Positions 40,170 to 55,177 are shown, counted from the stretch's first letter. The stretch is 64,000 bases of DNA from Scylla paramamosain (GCF_035594125.1 NC_087156.1:28705497-28769496); one strand, 5' to 3'. Notes: generated from the letters alone by a model not told the origin. Numbers and translations are program-made.

Positions 40170-40338
40170 ATCTCAAAAAAGCATTTTCCACACCCTCACA
40201 TCATCTCCCCTTCAGAGAAACATTAGACAAATTTATCGACAGGAATGATAGATGTCAACAGGCAGGCATGTATTAAACAGGGCCTGTCACGTGTAGGCAT
40301 TATGGCTTCCTGCATCTCTCCTTTTTTATGTTCTTAAC
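40170..40338 (+). mobile_element. CR1-like 3'-end fragment
   Basis: 'gatagatgtcaacaggcagg', then 'catgtattaaacagggcct', 'gtcacgtgtagg' and 'ggcttcctgcatctc' correspond to the reverse complement of 49165-49235. It ends with 'ttatgttctta', the same terminus as the large copy, here followed directly by an interrupted (AC)n to about 40391. Confidence 0.82.
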
Positions 40339-40555
40339 ACACACACACATACACACACAAACACACACACACGCATACACACACACACACACCTACATAC
40401 AGAATTCTAACACTACATCACAAGAAAACCTACGAAAACAAGTCTCCCCAACACCACCAAACAAGAGGAAGGTACAGCCATATCTCTCTGGCCCAGCTGA
40501 CTGCCTGACTGACGCGGGGACGAGGAGATAATAGAAAAGCCCAAGGGAGGAGGCC

Positions 40556-40557
<2 letters not shown>

Positions 40558-40626
<69 letters not shown>

Positions 40627-40760
40627 GGAGTGGGGGATAGAACGGAGACGGAGAGAGGCGAGAAGGGAACCCAGAGGAGGAGATAAGGACACACATGGAA
40701 CTTAATAGGGAAACGAAAAAGAGAGAGAATAAAGGAGCTTGGAAAGGTAATATGAGGCAC

Positions 40761-40847
<87 letters not shown>
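40558..40847. repeat. Two (GA)n arrays, the first with a poly-G end
   Basis: (GA)n 40558-40616 runs into a G homopolymer to about 40629; (GA)n 40764-40847. Confidence 0.97.
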
Positions 40848-40849
<2 letters not shown>

Positions 40850-41068
40850 AGAAGAGATGAAGAACACCAGAGGAAGAAAGGAGAAGGAAGATGAGCCCGA
40901 GGGAGAGGCAGGAGCGGTAGAAACAGGAGAAGGAGGAGGAGGAGGAGGAGGAGGGCCAGAGCTACGGACGAGACAATGGAAAGAGAGAGACACACAAGGG
41001 AGAAAGGGTCACGAGAGACAATATTATGCGTCCCACGAAAAGAACTGCAGAAGAAGATCAAAGACTTA

Positions 41069-41070
<2 letters not shown>

Positions 41071-41146
<76 letters not shown>
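41071..41146. repeat. (GA)n microsatellite
   Basis: Perfect GA array. A short (GGA)n lies upstream at about 40930-40952. Confidence 0.98.
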
Positions 41147-42482
<1,336 letters not shown>

Positions 42483-42750
42483 GAACGCGCACATTATCCC
42501 AACACGAGATATACGCAATGGGCACCAATACCTCACTGTCACTGCTGCTGATTAACTGCCCGCTGAGTTACCAGGAAAATCGAAAATCCAAGCCAGGTAA
42601 TTCTAAGCGTCACCTTGAAACGAGTCATTCATTCCCATGCACGTCTATTTCCGTCACTGGGGCAGGAGAAGCAGGAGGAGGAGGAGGAGGAGGAGGAGCT
42701 AAGGAGAATTTAGACACTGACAATTAATCTCAGTAGCTTCCCTCCTCATT

Positions 42751-43049
42751 GTGTGTGTGTGTGTGTGTGTGTGTGTCTGTGTGTGTGTGTGTGACTTACA
42801 GTTCACCCAGGAGTCCAATAATATACAAACGAACGATAATAACGACGCTACTGTTGTTTCCTTTGTTTCTCCCATTCTATTTCCATCATCTCTCCTGCCT
42901 CTGTTCCTTCCCTCTCTTTTCTCCCCTCACCTTCAGAGGAAGCACTGCACGGAATCCTGAGGGCGCACTGCAGACACAAGACACAGGCAGCCTTATAAGA
43001 ACTACACACGATTGGTAGTATTAGCTTCTTCCTTATTTTGCCTTACCAT

Positions 43050-43123
<74 letters not shown>
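42751..43123. repeat. (GT)n and (CT)n arrays
   Basis: (GT)n 42751-42793 with one interruption and (CT)n 43054-43123, with anonymous sequence between. Confidence 0.97.
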
Positions 43124-43126
<3 letters not shown>

Positions 43127-43304
43127 ATAGCAAGTTTATATGAAGAAATTCTGCCCAAAACTTACTACATCATTGCGTGCCACTCATTATCAGGGCAATG
43201 TACAAACAAATTTACTCTATTAGCAATTAAGGAAATAATCTAGTTACATTTACAAAGAAAATGCATGATAGGTTTCCATTACCCTGATGAGTTTGCACCA
43301 CGTT

Positions 43305-43356
43305 AATACTATTACTACTACTATTACTGTTGTTATTATTATTATTATTATTATTA

Positions 43357-43404
<48 letters not shown>

Positions 43405-43430
43405 GTGGTAGTAGTAATAGTAGTAGTAGT

Positions 43431-43487
<57 letters not shown>

Positions 43488-43506
43488 CTAGTAGTAGTTG
43501 TAGTTA

Positions 43507-43593
<87 letters not shown>
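43305..43593. repeat. Compound (ATT)n-(GTA)n-(CT)n
   Basis: (ATT)n about 43330-43405 passes into (GTA)n about 43406-43500 and then (CT)n 43511-43592, three motif types with almost no spacer. Confidence 0.97.
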
Positions 43594-43595
<2 letters not shown>

Positions 43596-43888
43596 CAGGA
43601 ACGTGACCGCGGAGTGTAAAACATTGAAAAGATCTTGTGGTGGTTTGAAAGGCCGCCCCAGACAACCACCACCAGCACACATACAAAAAAAAGCTAAGCC
43701 CCCGAACCACCAGAAAAATACGGGAGCCTTTCACTGCCGTACGTGATTCAACTCAAAACAGTAGCGGGCGAGCGGCCGGATAAGTTGGTAGTTGGGGAGG
43801 GGCGCGTTTTCTTCCTCAAAAAAAAAGGTACAAAAAATAGAAAATACATCTTTGCACATCCACAACCACGACGTTCAAATGATGACAA

Positions 43889-43890
<2 letters not shown>

Positions 43891-43979
<89 letters not shown>
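43891..43979. repeat. (CT)n microsatellite
   Basis: Perfect CT array of about 88 bp. Confidence 0.98.
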
Positions 43980-43980
<1 letters not shown>

Positions 43981-44154
43981 TTGTGCATCTAGGGCCACGC
44001 GACACGAGCCGCATCACGTAGGCGGAGGAATGGGAGCCTCAGAGGAGGCGGCAACTCTCTGAGGCATTGATGTAAAGGAGCAGGAGGGTTTCAGGGAACT
44101 ATATATAGCAAACGTGTGCGTGGGTGTGTGTCTGTGCGTCCGTGTGCTTGTATT

Positions 44155-44410
<256 letters not shown>

Positions 44411-44770
44411 AAAAACACTGTCCTCTCAAATAACGATAAACTATAAACAATAAACGACATCTTCACGGTTTGGGCAAGATGGAGATGCAGGAGGCACGGC
44501 GGAAAAGGAAAAAGATAAGAAAAGGATATAAGAGAAGAGGAAGAGGAGGAGGAGGAAGGATATGCACGAGATAGAGGCTTTGCTGGAGATGGAGAGATTT
44601 CCACGTCATGATGAACTGCTGACACCACCACCACAGCGACACCGCAACGCCACCACAACGCCATAACAAACAGACACCACCACGTCGCCCTTCCTTACAA
44701 GAAACAGTTCACACACCACTGCACCACCACCAGAACACCAAAACAGAGACCCACTGCACCACCCTATCAC

Positions 44771-45025
44771 ACCACGGTCCTTCTCCATAGCACCACCACA
44801 ACACTACAACACAGACCCACACCACCAAACCACAGCAGTATTACAATTAACATCACCACACCACCACACTACCGTACCTCACTACCACGCTACCTATCTG
44901 TCACACCAGGGTCCTTCTCCATAGCACCACAACAACACCACAACACAGACCCACACCACCAAACCACAGCAGTATCACAATTAACATAACATCACCACAC
45001 CACCACAGTACCTCACTGCCACAAC
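44771..45025. repeat. Tandem duplication, 134-bp unit, CCA-rich
   Basis: 'gtccttctccatagcacca' begins near 44777 and again at 44911. The following 'acacagacccacaccaccaa' and 'ccacagcagtat' blocks are also duplicated, with small indels. Confidence 0.9.
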
Positions 45026-45139
45026 ACCGCATCATTCATACAACAACAAAGCAATATAAAAACTAACACAACACCACTACACCCTGAAAAAAAGAAAAAA
45101 ACACTAGAAAATCACAAAGGCAGAACAACAACACGCACA

Positions 45140-45195
<56 letters not shown>
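45140..45195. repeat. (AC)n microsatellite
   Basis: Perfect AC array of about 56 bp. Confidence 0.98.
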
Positions 45196-45199
<4 letters not shown>

Positions 45200-45439
45200 G
45201 AGCCGACTTGATTACATCCTCGCACGTGTGATAAACAGAAACAAAAGAAAGTGAACCGTGCTGAGCGAGACCACAAATTCCTGAGCGCGCCAAACACAGC
45301 CACTCTCAGCGTCCATTGGAGTCTTGCTGCGCTACCCTTTGTCCTCCCCACGCCACTCTGTCCACAAGGAAAGGAAAATACGCACCGCATGAACCACATT
45401 GTTGTTTTCGTGGCCTTCACACCATCAGTTAATCATTCA

Positions 45440-46430
45440 GTTACCGTCCATTGTAAGTTAGGATTCTCTTCCGTGCGCTTGTTACTGGAGGTCTTGTCTT
45501 TTCGTGAGGTAATGTGAAGGGCTTCCTTCTTGAAATGTGACTTGTGATAGAGACTGAAACTTGAATGGGTGATAAATGAGTCTTTTGTGCTCTAATGATT
45601 ACACTTTCAGGATTCTTTTTGGTGCGTTCATAACATTACTGAACGTTTGGGTCCTCTGTATGTGACAAAGTGAGAGGGAAATTTGATCTGCTTATGGAAA
45701 TGACGACCTGTGATGGAGGCTGAAGCTTGAATGGGTGATAAATGTGTCTTCTGTGCCTCAATGATTACTCTTTCAGGATCCTCTTCACTGCGTTTATTAC
45801 ATTACTGAAGGTTCGGATCTCCGTATGTGAGGTAATGTTTATTGAAATTATGTTTTGTAATGATGACCAAAGATTGAATGGGTGATAATTATTATTATTT
45901 TTTTTATTTAAATAATTACTTTAAGGTTTAGTATCTTCGTGTATGGGGTTAGTACGTGGAGAATGTGATATGTTTGTACTGGAAATGGCGATGAAAGTTA
46001 TTGATAGAGTATGAAGCTTAGATGCATGAAAGAAAATTAATAGTGTAGGTTGAAAATACTGTTGAAAGCCTAATATTTTTCATGTGGACTAAATAAAAAG
46101 GGAATGTAACGTGTATATACTGAAAATGGCGAAGAAAGTTAATGGTAAGGATTGAAGCTAAGACACATAAAAAAAATACTTGTATGATGAAAAATATTAA
46201 ATACAACTTAACATTTTCGTAAGTTAAATAAGAAGGAAAACGTAACATGCTTCTAACGAAAATAGTGTAAAAAGTTGCTGGTAAGTGATGAGTCTGAATA
46301 TAAGAAAAGGAAAATATTATCAACACCTTAATATTTTCGTGCATGAGTAAAATAAGAGGGGGAATGTAGCAGGTTTATGACGAAAAATGACGAGGAAAGT
46401 TACTGGGAAAGACTGAATGAGGGTGGAGTG
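45440..46430. repeat. Diverged ~130-165-bp tandem repeat, ~7 copies
   Basis: 'ttgaatgggtgataa' starts near 45561, 45727 and 45883. The later copies share 'gaaaatggcgaagaaagtta' and 'ttaatattttcgtg' blocks near 45970, 46125, 46258 and 46385. Copies are strongly diverged, so this is an old satellite-like array. Confidence 0.8.
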
Positions 46431-46579
46431 TATAACAAACTGACGATGAAGGAAGGCATGCAGCGTGGCTCTTTTGTATACGTGTCAGGTAAGAGAAAAA
46501 GGTCAAGAGACTACGGAGGAAATGGTTACATGGGGGGCGTGTCTTGTTATAAACCCGTTCACTACTATGTCTTCCCTTC

Positions 46580-47030
46580 GCTAACCTTCCTGGATCTTTA
46601 GAAATGGTTTGCATGAAAGCAGAACGAGAAAAAAACAGGTTAACTGTATCTTTATCACGCTACAGAAACATTTGATAAGAACTTAGCAGAGAAATAGTGT
46701 CTAATTAGTTTATTGTACTACTATGGTTGTCCTTCGTTCACGTTCCTAGCGGTGAAATATGGTTTGCATGGAGACACAGGGGAGAAAAACGAGAAAACAG
46801 ATTAATTTAGTTTTTCCTACGGTACAGAGATATTTATAAGAGCTTAGCACAGAAAGAGCATGTAATTAATTATGTGTACTGCTATGGCTGTCCCTCGTTC
46901 ACCTTCATAGCACTGTAAAAATGGTTTGTTTGGAGAGACAAGAAAGAAAAGAGAGAATGGAGTTAATTTTACCCCTACGCTACAGAAATATTTATAAGAG
47001 CTTAGCACAGAAATAGTGTCTAATAAGGTA
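46580..47030. repeat. ~160-bp tandem repeat, ~3 copies
   Basis: 'agagcttagcacagaaatag' and variants lie near 46680, 46842 and 46999 (spacing about 160 bp), with shared 'atggttgtccttcgttcac' and 'atggtttgcatggaga' blocks. Sequence differs from the preceding array. Confidence 0.85.
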
Positions 47031-47065
47031 AGGGTATCGAAAGGAAAGATTAATTTGGCAATGTA

Positions 47066-47276
47066 TTTCACGGTGACACGAAACAATTAACTGCACCTGA
47101 AGTAATGCATGAAACCTTTTTTAAGCATCTACAAGAAAGAAGGGGATTAAAAGAACAGATTTTGCATTTTCTACCCAATTTAAAAATTAAAGGAAGCTAT
47201 AGAACAAGTAAAGACCTCTCAGAGTGATTAGTAATTAAGAAAAAATGTAACAAATAGCAGTTAACGGGTTTAAGGA
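47066..47276. mobile_element. MITE-like non-autonomous repeat, copy 2
   Basis: Aligns with 33118-33352: 'catgaaacc..ttttaagca', 'tctacaagaaagaagggg', 'acagattttgcattttctac', 'agaacaagtaaagacctct', 'aaaaaatgtaacaaata'. The right end reversed reads CCTTAAACCCGTTAAC. No coding capacity. Confidence 0.62.
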
Positions 47277-47548
47277 GCTCGGTGATCGATTGCGTGAGTG
47301 ACGGGAGGAGGGAAGTGTGTTCTCAGTGCTTAACGCCACACGATGTAGTTATGCAGGGCAGCTTTAGGGCGCAGGTCAGCTGGTACGGCAAGGTGCGGAG
47401 AGACTTGTGTTGGCTACCGTGTTGTGTTTAATGGGTCACTGTAGTGTTCAGGTGCCGATGGTAATGGTAGTGGTAGTGGTGGTGGTGGTGGTGGTGTGAG
47501 TTGTACTTGGGTGTGTGTGAGTGAACTGTGCCAGGGTTTAATTATTGA

Positions 47549-47551
47549 TGG

Positions 47552-47644
<93 letters not shown>

Positions 47645-47676
47645 TCGTGTGTAGTTTATCGTGGAGATCATTGTAG

Positions 47677-47727
<51 letters not shown>

Positions 47728-47833
47728 CACCACAGCAACTACCAACACCACCACCACCATTATCATTAGCAGAACTGGAAACAAGATAATGACCATCACG
47801 CCCACCACCACCACCACCACCACCACCACCACC
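47549..47833. repeat. (GT)n, (CAT)n and (CAC)n arrays
   Basis: (GT)n 47549-47641, (CAT)n 47677-47726 and (CAC)n about 47800-47833. Confidence 0.97.
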
Positions 47834-48120
47834 AACTCACCATCATTAAGAAAACAATCCAATTTCATCGCAACTCCAGTTCATAAACAACAACAATTCT
47901 TCCACTTCCACGTAATCCCACATAATCCACATGACGAGGAGGAAACGGGAGGTCGCTTAAAGGGGGACGCTACACCACTCCGCACACCAGCTCCCTCCAC
48001 CTGGCCTCCACCTGACGTCCCTACTGATAGATAACTCCATAATCCAATTTGACATTAATTTTCACAAGCCCGACAGACTATAAAACACTGGGTAAAAACT
48101 GAACAAAGCGGTGGTAATTG

Positions 48121-48123
<3 letters not shown>

Positions 48124-48209
<86 letters not shown>

Positions 48210-48216
48210 GAGAGAG
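48124..48216. repeat. (GA)n microsatellite
   Basis: GA array with one CAGA interruption. A short (CAT)n follows at 48297-48312. Confidence 0.97.
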
Positions 48217-48429
48217 GGGTAAGTGGCTACAATGTTTCTGCTTAGACTGATGATATTATGATTTTTGTTCCTATTTTTATCACCATCTTCATCACCATCA
48301 TCATCATCATCACTTCAATGCCAATTTATAGATAATTAGATTTCACCACGACCAATACTCGCGTAATTAAATGTATAACTAAGAAGTACACGTGATGAGA
48401 ATAATATCACTTATATCACCACACAATGC

Positions 48430-48935
<506 letters not shown>

Positions 48936-49056
48936 CCACAAAGCTAACCAGCAAGAGAAACAGACAAACAAAAAGACAAACAGACAAACAGATAGACAGG
49001 AAGACAGACTGACTGGCAGACGAAAGTAATGAAACCCATTATGTATTTCCGCAAAA

Positions 49057-49059
<3 letters not shown>

Positions 49060-49144
<85 letters not shown>
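49060..49144. repeat. (CT)n abutting the CR1 3' terminus
   Basis: Perfect CT array whose end coincides with the 3' end of the CR1-like element at 49146. Confidence 0.98.
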
Positions 49145-49145
<1 letters not shown>

Positions 49146-49148
<3 letters not shown>

Positions 49149-50446
49149 GAAAATAAGAACATAAGAAATAAGGGAAGCTGCAAGAAGCGACCAGGCTTAC
49201 ACGTGGCAGTCCCTGTATGAAACACACCTACCTATTTCCATCTGTTATCCCCATCCATAAACTTGTGTAATCTTCTCTTAAAGCTCTCTAGTGTCCTAGC
49301 ACTAACTACACGATTAATGAGTCCGTTCCACTCATCTACCACTCTATTTGAGAATCAATTTTTTTCCTATCTCCTTCCTAAACCTAAATTTTTTAAGCTT
49401 GAACCCGTTATTTCCTGTTCTACCCTGGTTGCTGATCCTAAGAATTTTGCTTACATCTCCCTTGTTATAACCCTTATACCACTTAAAGACTTCTATCAGG
49501 TCCCCTCTTAACCTACGTCTCTCTAGAGAATGTAAATTTAACAGCTTCAACCTCGCCTCGTAAGGAATACTCCTCATCCCCTGTATCCTTTTAGTCATTC
49601 TCCTCTGTACTGATTCTAATAGACCTATATCTTTCCTGTAATGTGGGGACCAGAACTGCACAGCGTAGTCTAGATGAGGTCTGACCAGCGCCAAGTATAA
49701 CTTTAATATTACTTCCGGCCTTCTACTTTTAACACTCCTAAAAATGAATCTTAGTACCCTATTTGCCTTGTTTCTGGCTTCTATGCATTGTTTCCCTAGA
49801 CGGAGTTCAGAGCTAACTATAACTCCTAAATCTTTCTCGTACCCTGTACCTACCAGAGTTTGGTTGTTTAATGTGTACCTATTGTGTGGGTTTCCTCTAC
49901 CTACGCTAAGCACTTTGCATTTATTGATATTAAATTGCATTTGCCATCTATCCGTCCATTCATTCATTCTATGTAAATCTGCCTGCAAGGCGATGGCATC
50001 CGATTCTGACCTAATTAATCTACCTATCTTTGTGTCATCCGCAAATTTACTAACATCACTACTAATTCCACTATCCAAGTCATTGATATATATTAGAAAT
50101 AACAATGGCCCTAATACTGATCCCTGTGGCACCCCACTAATTACATGACCCCACTCGGATTTCGACTCGTTTATTACCACTCTCTGTCGCCTGTTACCAA
50201 GCAATGACCCTATCCAGCCTAACACCTTCCCATCTATCCCGTGTGCCCTAACCTTTCTCAGGAGTCTTTGATGGGGTACCTTGTCAAATGCTTTACTAAA
50301 GTCCAGATATAAGATATCATAACTATCACCATTATCTACTGCCTCGTACACCTTACTGTAAAAACTTAACAAGTTTGTCAGGCAAGACTTCCTCTTCGTG
50401 AAGCCATGCTGTGACTGATTTCTCCCCACAGCCAACCTAACCAGAT
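49146..50446 (-). mobile_element. CR1-like non-LTR retrotransposon, 5'-truncated
   Basis: The element runs minus-strand from a truncated 5' end near 50446 to a 3' terminus at 49146. The 3' end carries short 'ataagaac/ataagaaa' repeats (49146-49170), consistent with the microsatellite-like tails of CR1-group LINEs. It is flanked by (CT)n on the 3' side and by the (GGA)n-(GAA)n tract on the 5' side. Three shorter copies of its 3' end lie elsewhere in the window. Confidence 0.9.
49232..50446 (-). pseudogene. CR1-like reverse transcriptase (C-terminal part)
   Basis: One open frame runs to a stop at 49344 with RT motifs in order: SQHGFTKRKSCLTNLL, LYLDFSKAFDKVPHQ (motif A), ISGVPQGSVLGPLLFLIYI (B), FADDTK (C, about 50034-50045), 'FNINKCKVLSVGR' (D), and the CR1-type tail 'RRLRGDLIEVFKWYKG'. 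After an A insertion in a homopolymer near 49360 the normal ending continues in another frame (NRVVDEWNGLINRVV to a stop at 49232), preceded by a TGA where a Trp is expected. The N-terminal half of RT and the endonuclease are missing. It is inactive, but less decayed than the Jockey copy. Confidence 0.92.
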
Positions 50447-50515
50447 AAAAATCGTAAAAAAAATAAGAAAAACTGTATTTTTGTAACACCTAAGAGATGA
50501 GTCATTATCTGAATT

Positions 50516-50782
50516 AGGAGGAGGAGGAGGAGGAGGAGGAGGAGGAGGAGGAGGAGGAGGAGGAGGAGGAGGAGGAGGAGGAGGAGGAGGAGGAGGAGGA
50601 GGAGGAGGAGGAGGAGGAGGAGGAGGAGAAGAAGAAGAAGAAGAAGAAGAAGAAGAAGAAGAAGAAGAAGAAGAAGAAGAAGAAGAAGAAGAAGAAGAAG
50701 AAGAAGAAGAAGAAGAAGAAGAAGAAGAAGAAGAAGAAGAAGAAGAAGAAGAAGAAGAAGAAGAAGAAGAAGAAGAAGAAGA
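50516..50782. repeat. (GGA)n-(GAA)n, 267-bp pure purine run
   Basis: (GGA)n 50516-50628 switches directly to (GAA)n 50628-50782 with no pyrimidine on the plus strand. Confidence 0.98.
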
Positions 50783-51115
50783 CAAAAGAAACACAAAGGA
50801 ATACAAAAGCAAAACAAAAACAACAAACTTTTCCATTCCAACCAGAATATTTATTGACGGAATAAAAGGGAATAGAAACATAATAAATAGGTCACCTGGA
50901 CGGGGAGACTGGGGAGGTAGGAGGAAGAGGAGGAGGAGGAGGAAGAAGAAACAAGGTAACAGGTAGGTTGGCGTGGCAGGTTCCGTGTAAGTGGGTGGTA
51001 GCGTCCGTCAGCCTGCCCGCGTAAACAAACACTGGCCAGCCTTGGTAATTGACTCACGCTGAAAAATTGTGCGGCCACGTCTTTCTCATTTTGATGGCGG
51101 TAGTGTGACGGTCCT

Positions 51116-51117
<2 letters not shown>

Positions 51118-51201
<84 letters not shown>
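51118..51201. repeat. (CT)n microsatellite
   Basis: Perfect CT array. Pyrimidine-rich sequence continues to about 51530. Confidence 0.98.
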
Positions 51202-51203
<2 letters not shown>

Positions 51204-51547
51204 TGCTTCATTTCCTTCAGTTCCTCACTCTCGTTTTAGCTCCAGTTTTCCTCTTCTTCATTCTTTCTCTTCACTTTTACCTTCTCCTCCTCCTCCTCAT
51301 TCTTTTTTTGTCCTTTTTCCTTCCTTCTCGTTTCTTGACTCATCTCATTTCCTCTTCCTACTTTTAAAAATCGGTCCACTTCAGCTTCTTTTTTTATTTT
51401 CTCTTGCTTCTTCTCTTCCTCTTTATTCTTTGTTTTATTTTTCGTTATCGTCCTTGTCCTCCTCTTCCTCCTTTTCATTATCCTCTTCACTTTGCTTTTC
51501 TTTCTCTAACTTTTCTCTGCTCCTTTCATTTTACAGGCAGATAAACG

Positions 51548-51548
<1 letters not shown>

Positions 51549-51628
<80 letters not shown>
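51549..51628. repeat. (AC)n microsatellite
   Basis: Perfect AC array of about 80 bp. Confidence 0.98.
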
Positions 51629-51630
<2 letters not shown>

Positions 51631-51739
51631 TTACCTTCCCTTTGCCTCCCTCAAACACCTTTCTCTCTCATCTATATAAATTGAAGGAAGGAAAGTATGA
51701 AGGCAATAAAAGGGAGAGGGTAGTGAGCACTGCGACAGC

Positions 51740-52157
<418 letters not shown>

Positions 52158-52399
52158 GCCAACTAAAACAGTGAAAACTCGATGTGATTTATTTTTTTTA
52201 ATTTTCCAACCTGTTTCAGCTCTTAAAACACTCAGAATGGTGACATCTAAACAAAAAAAAAATAGGTACGGACTGAGTATCTGGAGCGTGCTACGTAATG
52301 AACTGATATTAAGAAAGGACGCACGCAATCTTGAAATCAGTGTCTGGTTTCGTCATCCTACGCAATCCTTTTTAAATTCACTCCAACTCCTTATACAAA

Positions 52400-52530
52400 G
52401 ACAAACTTAAGATCCTTCGTATCTTCCTTTATTAGCGAATTTCTTATGAACTCCTCTGGTAAAACAAACTCAAGATTCTTCGTATTTTTTTCTTTAGTCA
52501 GTGAATTCTTTATGAGTTTCGCTAGCAACA
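52400..52530. repeat. Tandem duplication, ~64-bp unit
   Basis: 'acaaacttaagatccttcgt' at 52401 recurs as 'acaaactcaagattcttcgt' at about 52465, followed in both by 'gaattt.ttatgaa' type sequence. Confidence 0.82.
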
Positions 52531-52895
52531 CCACTCGTCACCGTCACTTGGCTCATGCACTTCAGGCAATATAAAACTGCTAACCACACCGTAACTCTTC
52601 TTTAAATCCATCTATTGAACTTCATACCTAATAATTGCACTTTTCCATCCCTCCTCTGTCGCCAGCAAACTTTCCCTCTTCTTTAATACGCTCCTGGAAA
52701 CTCTTCTCTGCTACGTAAAAGGGAGAGAGCGAGAAAGAGTGAGAGTGAGATGAAATTAGAACGAACATTGTGTCATCAGTCCATTTTCTTTTCTTCAGGG
52801 GAAACTTGATTGGTTACTCGATCAGCTTCAAAGAGAAGTGGAAATAAGTCTGTTCTGTTTGACCCTTACAAGCAGAAGCAGGAGAAGGAGCAAGA
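52531..52895. other. Anonymous stretch
   Basis: No gene or repeat recognised. Confidence 0.5.
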
Positions 52896-53679
<784 letters not shown>

Positions 53680-53755
<76 letters not shown>

Positions 53756-53961
53756 CTTTCCTCAGATAACTGCATCATCGGTGTTTTCTTTTGCTTCAAT
53801 ACAGAGGCTCCTCCCTTCCGCTGTCCTCCTCCTCCTCCTCCTCCTCCTCCTCCTCCTCCTCCTCCTCCTCCTCCTCCTCCTCCTCCTCCTCCTTCTCCTC
53901 CTCCTCCTCCTCCTCCTCCTCTTCTTCCTCCTCCTCCTCCTTCTCCCCCTGCTCCTGCTCC
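53680..53961. repeat. (CT)n and (TCC)n arrays
   Basis: (CT)n 53680-53754 and (TCC)n about 53826-53961 with a few interruptions. Confidence 0.97.
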
Positions 53962-54113
53962 TCCCGCTCACCACACTCCTCCCAGTGACGTCATTAAGGA
54001 GGGAATGCACTCATTATGGCGTTGATTCGCGACCATCAGTAGGCGGCGCACGTCCCTCGGTGGGGCAGGACACTTCGATCCCTCGTTAGCGCGACGCCCC
54101 CCTCCCTCCAGCA

Positions 54114-54116
<3 letters not shown>

Positions 54117-54193
<77 letters not shown>
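54117..54193. repeat. (AC)n microsatellite
   Basis: Perfect AC array of about 77 bp. 'catacatacgta' type sequence follows at 54320-54420. Confidence 0.98.
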
Positions 54194-54195
<2 letters not shown>

Positions 54196-54479
54196 CTCGC
54201 GTGCCTGTGTGTTTTTTTCACTGCGTCTCGGTGCATAATGTTAATGGGTACATTATGTTATTAACTTCGATTAAGTCTAGGTACTCTACATGCTTGTATA
54301 CGTGTGTACTTACGTGCTTACTTTCATACATACATACGTACAACACATGCATGCATATATACATTTTTAAAGTCTTCATACGTACATACAAAAATACATA
54401 CGTACATACTTCATATACAAGGGTAATGAAGTTTTTCGTGCTGTCACCTTGAATTGAGTACCATATTTCAAGTCCAGCT

Positions 54480-54765
54480 TGAATAAGATTAGGCTAGATT
54501 AGATTAAGTCCGAGTTAGCTTAGGTCATGTTAGAATAGCTTAAGTTAGCCTGTATATAACGAAATTACGTTATGTAAGACTAAATTAGGTTACGTTAGAT
54601 TATTATTAGATCATTATTATTAGATTATTATTAGGTCATTATAGGTTACGTCAGGTTAGCTTAGTTTGGTTAGACTAGGTTTGTTTAGGTTAAATTTGAT
54701 TAGGTTATGTAAGATTAGGTTAAGTTAGATTTGGTTGGAATAGGTGAAGTTATATTTAGACTCAA
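54480..54765 (+). repeat. Degenerate 5-bp repeat, GTTAG/ATTAG (telomere-like)
   Basis: About 285 bp reads in 5-bp phase for long runs (GATTA GATTA AGTCC..., and ATTAG GTTAT GTAAG ATTAG GTTAA). It is related to TTAGG and to the tract at 37165-37620, and again the G-rich strand is plus. Confidence 0.8.
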
Positions 54766-55083
54766 CTTAACCATTCCCACCACGTAGCAAACTCCATCCA
54801 GTGGTCTTCCTTTACCTCCAGGGGGCACACGGCACCTTGCAGCGCTAAGACCCTCTCGTCCCAGCTGTCAGGCGGGCGGACGAGCCTTCTAAGCCACCTC
54901 AAGCCACCTTAACATGATATTATAACACCCAGCACGCCCCGCCTCGCCCCGCCACGCACCTGACGCACACCTCTCAAGAATACTTCCCTAATCGCATATC
55001 CTTCTTATTCAGGGTTCAGGGACTCGCTCTTCTGAATACCAACTACACCCCGAACCGTCCACGAGGGAAAGTATTAAAAGCAT

Positions 55084-55086
<3 letters not shown>

Positions 55087-55176
<90 letters not shown>
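55087..55176. repeat. (CT)n microsatellite
   Basis: CT array with one CC interruption near 55147. Confidence 0.97.
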
Positions 55177-55177
<1 letters not shown>

